DNA of 5,094 nucleotides, taken from an uncultured Altererythrobacter sp. (GTDB lineage: Bacteria; Pseudomonadota; Alphaproteobacteria; Sphingomonadales; Sphingomonadaceae). The DNA lies in assembly GCA_938009055.1 (NCBI GenBank), contig CALLIO010000191.1, forward strand, positions 1-5,094, written 5' to 3'. This document shows, one piece after another, positions 1-5,094 of the stretch. Both the position numbers and the translations under genes were made by a program. Each line of letters opens with the position of its first letter. Position 1 is the stretch's first letter. Below the pieces are notes generated by a model, which worked only from the letters and a program-made list of their open reading frames with translations, was not told where the DNA came from and did no database searches.

Positions 1-61
1 GGCGTCTCGCAATCAGGGTCACAAGGGCAGTACCGGCCTTCAATCGGGAAATCCTCTTCGC

Positions 62-1987
62 ATGAGCGAAAATTCGAGCCAGACAGCGCCTACAGCTGGG
101 CATCATGGCACCGGTAAAGCGGCGGGCAAAACCGCGCTTGCGGTTGGCGCCATCGGTATCGTTTTCGGCGATATCGGAACCAGCCCGCTTTATGCCTTTC
201 GCGAGACCTTTGTAGGCCGCGCCGCCATTCAGCTGGATGATGCCCATGTGCTCGGTGTTGTCAGTCTGATCTTCTGGTCGATGACTTTGGTGGTGGCGAT
301 CCAATATGTCACCATCTTGATGCGGGCCGATAACAAGGGGCAGGGCGGGAGCCTTGCTCTCGTCGCGCTGATCTCTAGCCAGCTCAACAAGAGCAAATAT
401 GGCTGGATTGCGCTGCTTTTGGGCGTATTTGCGACCTCGCTATTTTACGGCGACAGCATGATTACGCCGGCGATTTCGGTTCTGTCCGCGGTCGAGGGGC
501 TTACGGTGGTTGATCCCGGTTTTGAACGGTTCGTGATCCCCATTGCGGTTGGGTTGCTGGTCTTCCTTTTCATGCTGCAAAAGCGCGGCACGGCGAAGGT
601 TGGTATGCTGTTTGCGCCGGTGATGATCGTCTATTTCACCGTGATCGCGGGTATGGGCGCATGGCAGATAATCAACACGCCTGAGATTTTGTGGGCATTG
701 AACCCCTATCACGCGGTCAATTTCTTCATCCTCGATGGGGCGGTTGCCTTCCTCGCTTTGGGTGCAGTGGTCTTGGCGGTGACGGGTTCTGAAGCGCTCT
801 ATTCCGACATGGGGCATTTCGGGCGCGGACCGATGCGCTTGTCGTGGTTCGGATTTGTCATGCCGTGCCTCTTGCTCAACTATTTCGGGCAGGGCGCGAT
901 GATTATGGGACTGCCGCAAGAACAAGCCCAAGAAGCGATCCAAAACCCGTTCTTCTTCCTTGCATCTGAAGAGTGGCGTTTGCCGCTTGTTGGCCTTGCG
1001 ACCGTTGCCACATTCATTGCCAGCCAAGCAGTGATTTCCGGCGCCTTCTCGATCACGCATCAGGCGATCCAAATGGGCTACATCCCCCGTCTTTCGATCC
1101 GCCATACGTCAGAGACTGAGGGCGGCCAGATCTATATCCCTTTCATCAATTGGTCGCTGATGGTGGCGGTCATCATTTTGGTGCTGACGTTCCAAACCTC
1201 ATCCAACCTCGCGAATGCTTATGGCATCGCGGTTACAGGCGCGGTGACTATCGACACGCTTTTGATGGCGGTGCTGCTGATCGGCGTGTGGAAGTGGAAG
1301 TGGTGGTATGCCGTGCCAGTCGTTGCTTTGTTCCTGATCGTTGATGGAGCCTATTTCGCGGCCAACCTCACCAAAGTACCCGAGGGCGGCTGGTTCCCGC
1401 TGATGGTCGGCTTTATCGCCTTCCTCCTCCTCACCACTTGGGCGAGGGGACGCAAGTTGATGCGCGATCGCATGAGCGAGGTTGCGCTGCCGATGGAAAT
1501 CTTCGCCAAATCTGCCAAGAATTCTGCCACTCGCGTGCCGGGCACCGCAATCTTCATGGCCTCAACCACAGAAGGGGTGCCCAGCGCGCTGTTGCACAAT
1601 ATCAAGCACAACAAGGTGCTGCACGAACGCGTGGTGATCCTGACCGTCGATATTGCCGATGTGCCTTATGTCGATCCGGATAAGCGCTGCGAATACACGG
1701 ATATGGGCGACGGCTTCTTCCGCGCGGTGCTGCATTACGGCTTTATGGAAGAGACCAACGTGCCTGAAGGCCTAAAGCAGATGAAGCAGTGCGGGGGTGA
1801 GTTTGATATGATGCAAACGAGCTTCTTCTTGTCGCGGCAAACGCTCCTGCCCAGCGAGAAACCAGGCATGCCGATCTGGCGCGAGAAGATATTTGCCTGG
1901 ATGCTGAGAAATGCGGCCACCGCGATGGAGTTCTTCCGCCTGCCCACCAACCGCGTGGTTGAGCTGGGCAGTCAGGTTGAAATCTAG
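62..1987 (+). CDS. kup: Kup family low-affinity potassium transporter
   Basis: Potassium uptake transporter of the inner membrane, thought to work by proton symport. The 641-residue product has the usual Kup length and layout: a membrane core of about 12 helices (residues about 25-460) and a C-terminal cytoplasmic domain (about 461-641). Visible signatures are GDIGTSPLY (36-44), RADNKGQGG (88-96), FYGDSMITPAIS (128-139), ALGAVVLAVTGSEALYSDMGHFG (232-254, read here in segments), NYFGQGA (273-279), ASQAVISGAFS (320-330), GQIYIPFINW (355-364), HNKVLHERV (516-524) and the terminal RVVELGSQVEI. By recalled alignment to E. coli Kup, the acidic residues linked to transport correspond to Asp37, Asp131 and Glu244. 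The ATG at 62 gives about 25 residues before the first helix, normal for the family. The frame stays open to the window edge but has no other start codon there. No good Shine-Dalgarno is seen: GGGAA at 46-50 lies 11 bases away. The promoter must lie outside the window or in the first 60 bases, where none is evident. Confidence 0.97.
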   Translation: MSENSSQTAPTAGHHGTGKAAGKTALAVGAIGIVFGDIGTSPLYAFRETFVGRAAIQLDDAHVLGVVSLIFWSMTLVVAIQYVTILMRADNKGQGGSLALVALISSQLNKSKYGWIALLLGVFATSLFYGDSMITPAISVLSAVEGLTVVDPGFERFVIPIAVGLLVFLFMLQKRGTAKVGMLFAPVMIVYFTVIAGMGAWQIINTPEILWALNPYHAVNFFILDGAVAFLALGAVVLAVTGSEALYSDMGHFGRGPMRLSWFGFVMPCLLLNYFGQGAMIMGLPQEQAQEAIQNPFFFLASEEWRLPLVGLATVATFIASQAVISGAFSITHQAIQMGYIPRLSIRHTSETEGGQIYIPFINWSLMVAVIILVLTFQTSSNLANAYGIAVTGAVTIDTLLMAVLLIGVWKWKWWYAVPVVALFLIVDGAYFAANLTKVPEGGWFPLMVGFIAFLLLTTWARGRKLMRDRMSEVALPMEIFAKSAKNSATRVPGTAIFMASTTEGVPSALLHNIKHNKVLHERVVILTVDIADVPYVDPDKRCEYTDMGDGFFRAVLHYGFMEETNVPEGLKQMKQCGGEFDMMQTSFFLSRQTLLPSEKPGMPIWREKIFAWMLRNAATAMEFFRLPTNRVVELGSQVEI

Positions 1988-2005
1988 GCAGGTCGAGATC
2001 TAGCC

Positions 2006-2029
2006 GCGCTCCGCCACCGGGTTGAGCGC
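2006..2029 (+). terminator. Possible hairpin after kup, weak terminator candidate
   Basis: A perfect 6-base inverted repeat, GCGCTC at 2006-2011 and GAGCGC at 2024-2029, encloses a 12-base loop and lies 18 bases after the kup stop codon. It is GC-rich and well placed for a transcript end. No run of T follows it, so it does not fit a canonical Rho-independent terminator. It could be a 3'-end stabilising hairpin or chance. Confidence 0.22.
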
Positions 2030-2050
2030 AAGGCAGGCTTGGTCTAGCTT
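2022..2050 (+). promoter_or_regulatory. Weak possible sigma-70-type promoter for the 2074 gene
   Basis: TTGAGC at 2022-2027 matches the -35 consensus at 4 of 6 positions. After a 17-base spacer, TAGCTT at 2045-2050 matches the -10 consensus at 3 of 6. Transcription would begin near 2057, giving a short leader that still holds the ribosome binding site. Matches this weak are common by chance, and read-through from kup is an equally good explanation for expression of the gene. Confidence 0.18.
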
Positions 2051-2059
2051 CCCCGGCTG

Positions 2060-2066
2060 AGGGGGA
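2060..2066 (+). promoter_or_regulatory. Ribosome binding site of the 232-residue membrane protein
   Basis: A purine-rich AGGGGGA stretch sits 7 bases before the ATG at 2074 and supports that start. It also forms the 3' arm of a small hairpin: TTCCCC at 2049-2054 can pair with GGGGAA at 2062-2067 around a 7-base loop. In a transcript that begins upstream of 2049, the site could therefore be partly hidden. Confidence 0.6.
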
Positions 2067-2073
2067 ATTTGCG

Positions 2074-2772
2074 ATGTTGATAGGTCACTACGGGCCCGCC
2101 GTGTTCGATACGCAGCGCGGCCATGCGCAGCCGATTGTCAAGCTTTGGGAAGCCTTTCTGGCGGTTCAGGCAATGGATCTGGTCGCTGGAGTGCTGGTGA
2201 TGCTAAGCATTGAGGGCGGCGGCGTAGTGGTGGATGGGAAACCGATCTTCCATATCCCGTGGTCGCATTCGCTGCTCGGCTCGCTGGTCATCTCGGCTGC
2301 AGCTGGCCTGACCTACAAAGCTATGCGCAAGAAAGACGGCTGGCGCGAGTTCTGGATCATCTTCGGGCTGGCTTTTTCACACTGGCTTTTGGATCTCGTG
2401 GTGCACAGGCCTGATCTACCGATCTATCCGGGCGGCGAGCTATTGCTCGGCTTTGCCCTATGGGATTTGCCCTGGATCGCTTTCGCGCTTGAGGCCAGTC
2501 TGCTCGCCTGGGCATTCTGGTTTTGGCAGAGTGTGACGGTCGCGAAAAATGCGAAGTATGATTGGGGCTTGTGGGCGCTCTATGCCTTTATGCTGGCGAT
2601 CCACTTCACCTTTGTTGTGAGCGAAGGACTGGCCGTGCAGGCGGGCACTTATGACCCCAATGCTGCGCCGCCCGACATTGTCTTGGGGGCAATGTTTCTG
2701 GTTGTGATCGGCGTGTTCGCAGGGCTGATTGCATTGATCGAACGCGGGCGGAAATCGAAGTTCGCGGATTAG
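2074..2772 (+). CDS. Conserved polytopic membrane protein, possible DUF457-like hydrolase relative
   Basis: A 232-residue integral membrane protein of unknown function. About six hydrophobic segments are visible, near residues 26-46, 66-83, 92-110, 122-152 (long, possibly two), 165-183 and 203-223. Motifs that look conserved are GHYGPA at 4-9, VQAMD at 31-35, HSLLGS at 65-70 and SHWLLDLVVHRPDLP at 102-116. I recall proteins sharing the GHYGPA start and the SHWLLD-HRPDLP block in other proteobacteria, usually annotated as hypothetical or permease-like. The spaced His and Asp residues in or beside membrane helices resemble the YdjM/DUF457 group of putative membrane-bound metal-dependent hydrolases; that link is an inference and no activity is known. 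The start is set by a good ribosome binding site. The gene lies on the same strand as kup, 86 bases downstream. Its TAG stop overlaps the yciB stop on the other strand. Codon use and composition look like its neighbours. Confidence 0.88.
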   Translation: MLIGHYGPAVFDTQRGHAQPIVKLWEAFLAVQAMDLVAGVLVMLSIEGGGVVVDGKPIFHIPWSHSLLGSLVISAAAGLTYKAMRKKDGWREFWIIFGLAFSHWLLDLVVHRPDLPIYPGGELLLGFALWDLPWIAFALEASLLAWAFWFWQSVTVAKNAKYDWGLWALYAFMLAIHFTFVVSEGLAVQAGTYDPNAAPPDIVLGAMFLVVIGVFAGLIALIERGRKSKFAD

Positions 2773-2779
2773 TTCGCGG
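2759..2779. repeat. 12-base near-tandem repeat at the convergent gene ends
   Basis: AGTTCGCGG occurs at 2759-2767 and again at 2771-2779, separated by ATT, so the period is 12 bases. The second copy starts inside the TAG stop of the plus-strand gene. It encodes the last residues and stop of the minus-strand yciB. The repeat is directly visible; whether it arose by duplication or chance cannot be told from one sequence. Confidence 0.6.
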
Positions 2780-3422
2780 CGTCTTCTTCGTCCTCTTCCT
2801 CATCCAGTCCAACATCCAACCCGTGCTTCAAGAGCATTGGGATTTGGGTGAAGGTGAAGAGGAAGGACAACGGCATGAATACCCACAATTTCGCCCATAG
2901 CCACCCTTCGAAGTCGAGGTAATAACGCAGCCCTTCGTTCAGTGCTGCAAGGCAAAGGAAGAATACCCCCCAATTGCGTGAAAGCTTGAGCCATCCTTCG
3001 TCAGATAGGCCATCAAAGGCCGCCTCGAGAAGGATTTTGAGCAGCGCCTTGCCCATCTTCCATCCGACCAGCAGCACAATGCCGAAAGTCGTGTAGATGA
3101 TGGTAGGCTTGAGCTGGACGAAGACCGGATCGCCAAAGAAAATCGTCAACGCGCCGAACCCTACGATCAGCGCGGTTGAAAACCACAGCATGGGGGAGAC
3201 TTTGCCGAGCCGCCATTTTGAAACGATCAACGCAATGACGGCGGCCACCATAAAGGCGACGGTACCCTTGATGATTGCGGCAAGCTCAGCGACCGCTTCC
3301 GGCTCCTCTGGCGCGAAATAGCGATAGGAGCCGAGGAAAACGAGCAGCGGGCCGTAATCGGTCAAGACACTAAGCCAGCCTGAACCCTTCTTCTTTTCCT
3401 GCGTTTCTTGGGTTTCTGACAT
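2769..3422 (-). CDS. yciB: Inner-membrane protein YciB (septation protein A / IspZ family)
   Basis: YciB-family multi-spanning inner-membrane protein, linked in other bacteria to septation and envelope synthesis; its biochemical activity is not established. From the ATG at 3422 the product has 217 residues. Family features are DYGPLLVFL at 22-30, SPMLWFSTALIVGFGALTIFF (76-96, family core), DPVFVQLKPTIIY at 98-110, a Trp-Gly-Val-Phe-Phe segment with LNEGLRYY at 151-168, and PLSFLFTFTQIPMLLKH at 184-200. About five or six helices are visible. It is longer than the roughly 180-residue E. coli protein because of a charged N-terminal extension (about 18 residues) and an acidic tail DEEEDEED at 207-214. 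Two starts are possible, GTG at 3425 and ATG at 3422. ATG is preferred because AGGAG then lies 7 bases away instead of 4. It is the last gene of the mtaB-ftsY-yciB run and shares the A of the ftsY TGA stop. The names ispZ and septation protein A refer to the same family. Confidence 0.94.
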   Translation of the reverse strand: MSETQETQEKKKGSGWLSVLTDYGPLLVFLGSYRYFAPEEPEAVAELAAIIKGTVAFMVAAVIALIVSKWRLGKVSPMLWFSTALIVGFGALTIFFGDPVFVQLKPTIIYTTFGIVLLVGWKMGKALLKILLEAAFDGLSDEGWLKLSRNWGVFFLCLAALNEGLRYYLDFEGWLWAKLWVFMPLSFLFTFTQIPMLLKHGLDVGLDEEEDEEDAAN

Positions 3423-4348
3423 CACGCGACTCCTGCAATGACCTTGGCCACTAGATCAGGGTCAAAGGGCCGTAAATCATCAATCTTCTCGCCCACTCCA
3501 ATCGCATGGATCGGCAGGCCATATTGCTCAGCTGCGGCAACCAGAACGCCGCCGCGCGCAGTGCCATCGAGCTTGGTCATGATGATGCCGGTAACGCCCG
3601 CGACCTCTTTGAAAACGTCGATTTGCGAAAGCGCGTTTTGGCCATTGGTCGCGTCGAGCACGAGGACGACATCATGCGGAGCTTCGGGGTTTAACCGGCC
3701 TAAAACTTTGCGGATTTTGGCCAGCTCGTCCATCAACTCGGTTTTGTTCTGCAAACGCCCGGCGGTGTCGACGATCAGCGCATCAATCCCCTGATCGGTA
3801 GCGGCTTTCACTGCGTCAAACACGATTGAGGCAGGATCGCCGCCCTCTGGCCCGGTGATGATTGGCGCGCCAACACGCTCTGCCCAGGTTTTAAGCTGGC
3901 CAATGGCTGCGGCGCGAAAAGTGTCGCCAGCTGCCAGCATCACGCCGTAATCATCCTCTTGGAACAGATGCGCGAGTTTGGCGATGGTGGTGGTCTTGCC
4001 GCTGCCATTGACGCCGATGGTCAAGATCACTTGCGGGCGCGGGAAGGCGACAATGTCGAGCGGCTTGGCGACGGGGCGCAAAATCTCTGCAATTTCATCC
4101 GCCACCGCTTGCTTCAGCTCAGCTTCGGAAAGCTCGAGGCCAAAGCGCTTTTCGCGCAACCTGCCAACGATCCGCGCGGCTGCCGATGGGCCAAGGTCAG
4201 ACATGATGAGGGCATCTTCGACATCATCGAGCGTGGCGTCATCAAGTTTGGCCTTGGAAACGACTTCGGTCAGATTTTCGCTGAGGCGCTCAGACGTCTT
4301 TTTAAAGCCGCCAAACAGCCGCTCGGTCCAGCTCTTTTTCTCGCTCAT
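3422..4348 (-). CDS. ftsY: Signal recognition particle receptor FtsY
   Basis: FtsY is the membrane-associated SRP-type GTPase that docks the Ffh-4.5S RNA-ribosome complex at the SecYEG translocon. The 308-residue protein has the N domain (about 15-95) and the complete G domain (about 105-308). G motifs are visible in order: P-loop GVNGSGKTT at 112-120, DTFRAAA at 142-148, DTAGR at 194-198, DATNGQNA at 232-239, TKLDGTARGG at 258-267, and the closing GVGEKIDDLRPFD at 285-297. It lacks the long acidic A domain of E. coli FtsY (497 residues). The N-terminus instead begins with MSEKKSWTERLFGGFKKTSE, a basic amphipathic stretch that probably provides the membrane contact. The ATG at 4348 is supported by AAGGA 8 bases upstream. 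It overlaps the mtaB stop by ATGA and shares one base with the yciB start, so it is the middle gene of a tightly packed operon. Nothing essential appears altered. Confidence 0.98.
   Translation of the reverse strand: MSEKKSWTERLFGGFKKTSERLSENLTEVVSKAKLDDATLDDVEDALIMSDLGPSAAARIVGRLREKRFGLELSEAELKQAVADEIAEILRPVAKPLDIVAFPRPQVILTIGVNGSGKTTTIAKLAHLFQEDDYGVMLAAGDTFRAAAIGQLKTWAERVGAPIITGPEGGDPASIVFDAVKAATDQGIDALIVDTAGRLQNKTELMDELAKIRKVLGRLNPEAPHDVVLVLDATNGQNALSQIDVFKEVAGVTGIIMTKLDGTARGGVLVAAAEQYGLPIHAIGVGEKIDDLRPFDPDLVAKVIAGVA
3430..3434 (-). promoter_or_regulatory. Ribosome binding site of yciB, decides the start
   Basis: AGGAG on the minus strand lies inside the 3' end of ftsY. It is 7 bases from the ATG at 3422 and only 4 from the overlapping GTG at 3425, so it favours ATG. 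Its place inside the upstream gene fits translational coupling. Confidence 0.7.
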
Positions 4349-5094
4349 TGGAGCATTCCTTCAACGACCTGTGTCGGCGTGACCGAGACGATTGTGCCAG
4401 CGGGCGTGTTTGCGGGCAGTTTCACGCGTGCGAAGTTTTCCGCATAGCCCGAGCCATCCTTTTCGGCGAGGACTTGCAGCTCGCTTCCCACAAGCGATTG
4501 CAGCCATTTTGCGCGGATTTCTGCCACTGCAGCGCGCAATTCGGCGGCGCGCTCTTTGATCAGGGCGCGATCATGTTGCGGCATTTTGGCAGCGGGCGTG
4601 CCGGGGCGCGGGGAGTAGGGGAAGATGTGCCCGTGAACGATCTCCAGCTCCTCAATAATCGAAAGGTTTTGCTGGTGATGCTCGTCAGTTTCGGTTGGGA
4701 AACCGGCAATCAAATCAGCGCCCAAGGCGAGATCAGGTCGCCTGTCTTTGAGACGGCGCATGAGATCGACCGCGTCATGGCGCAGATGGCGACGCTTCAT
4801 GCGCTTCAAGATCAGATCAGCGCCATGTTGGAGAGAGAGGTGGAGGTGCGGCATCATGCGACTGTCTGAGGCGAAAATCTCGAACAATTCATCATCAATT
4901 TCAATGCCATCCAGCGACGACATGCGCAGGCGCCGAAGCGTGGGAAGCCGGTCGAGACAAGCCGAGATAAGGGCTCCCAAATGCGAGACCCCTTGTAAAT
5001 CAGTTCCCCAGCTTGTCACATCGACCCCCGTCAGCACGAGTTCTTGCGCGCCTTGATCGAGATGCAATTGCGCTTCGGCAATGACCTGTTCGAT
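4345..5094 (-). CDS. mtaB: tRNA t6A37 methylthiotransferase MtaB, C-terminal part (cut by window edge)
   Basis: Radical-SAM methylthiotransferase that converts t6A at position 37 of ANN-decoding tRNAs to ms2t6A. Only the last 249 residues are here, of a family size of about 400-430. The frame runs open through the right edge, beginning IEQVIAEAQLHLDQGAQELV, so the real start lies outside. Using numbering within the fragment, visible signatures are LTGVDVTSWG at 21-30, RLRMSSLDGIEID at 55-67, PHLHLSLQHGADLILKRMKR at 82-101, GADLIAGFPTET at 125-136, HIFPYSPRPGTPAAKMP at 156-172, and a short TRAM-like tail (about 200-249) that would bind tRNA. The radical-SAM CxxxCxxC cluster and the N-terminal MTTase domain would be encoded just beyond the edge. 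MtaB is preferred over MiaB and RimO because of the GVDVTSWG and LSLQHGADLILKRMKRRH style. The TTG at 5065-5067 reads as an internal Leu. The gene ends in a 4-base overlap with ftsY. Confidence 0.95.
   Translation of the reverse strand: MEQVIAEAQLHLDQGAQELVLTGVDVTSWGTDLQGVSHLGALISACLDRLPTLRRLRMSSLDGIEIDDELFEIFASDSRMMPHLHLSLQHGADLILKRMKRRHLRHDAVDLMRRLKDRRPDLALGADLIAGFPTETDEHHQQNLSIIEELEIVHGHIFPYSPRPGTPAAKMPQHDRALIKERAAELRAAVAEIRAKWLQSLVGSELQVLAEKDGSGYAENFARVKLPANTPAGTIVSVTPTQVVEGMLQ
4357..4361 (-). promoter_or_regulatory. Ribosome binding site of ftsY
   Basis: AAGGA on the minus strand, 8 bases before the ftsY ATG and inside the last codons of mtaB. It fixes the ftsY start. Because it is covered by ribosomes finishing mtaB, it suggests coupled translation. 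Confidence 0.75.

Noticed and set aside
1..61. Promoter or the end of an upstream gene before kup
   Set aside because: No convincing -35/-10 pair or stop codon context could be identified in so short a stretch, although the kup frame is open throughout it.
440..1105. Open frame of 221 codons on the minus strand inside kup
   Set aside because: It lies wholly antisense to a well-supported gene, and its product is rich in Arg, His and Glu with no recognisable domain, as expected for a shadow of a membrane protein gene.
1988..2073. Repeated TCTAG motifs (1983-1987, 1999-2003 and 2043-2047) as a regulatory repeat
   Set aside because: Only five bases are shared, the spacing is irregular, and the first copy includes the kup stop codon, so chance is the simplest explanation.
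3959..4447. Open frame of 162 codons on the plus strand across ftsY and the end of mtaB
   Set aside because: It is antisense to two strongly conserved genes, spans their junction and has no family-like motif or convincing ribosome binding site.
4345..5067. TTG at 5065-5067 as the start of a short MtaB-like protein
   Set aside because: The frame continues upstream with family-like sequence to the window edge, so this codon is an internal leucine and the gene is cut by the window, not truncated.

Overview
This window looks like core chromosome from an alphaproteobacterium, most likely the Sphingomonadales (Erythrobacter-like). That placement is inferred from the protein style: a Kup with a GQGG loop, a short FtsY lacking the long acidic N-terminal domain, and an MtaB, FtsY, YciB gene run. 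The base composition is moderately GC-rich. No mobile element, RNA gene or CRISPR array is visible, and no gap without a gene exceeds about 90 bases.

Plus strand, left half: a complete Kup-type potassium uptake transporter (62-1987) is followed by an 86-base gap. Next comes a 232-residue polytopic membrane protein (2074-2772) of unassigned function, with conserved-looking His and Asp motifs. The gap holds a GC-rich inverted repeat, a weak possible promoter, and a second small hairpin whose 3' arm contains the Shine-Dalgarno sequence of the downstream gene.

Minus strand, right half, read from the right edge leftwards: the C-terminal 249 residues of the tRNA methylthiotransferase MtaB, then complete FtsY (signal recognition particle receptor), then complete YciB (inner-membrane septation/envelope protein). 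The mtaB/ftsY junction is a 4-base ATGA overlap. The ftsY/yciB junction shares one base, or four if a GTG start is used. These three genes therefore almost certainly form one operon with translational coupling. It joins tRNA modification at ANN-decoding tRNAs, co-translational membrane targeting and an envelope protein.

The two blocks converge: the stop codons of the 232-residue protein gene and of yciB overlap in opposite directions at 2769-2772, at a 12-base near-tandem repeat, with no room for a terminator between them. I see no strong evidence of an undescribed system. The most open questions are the function of the 232-residue membrane protein and how its start and its convergent end are controlled.
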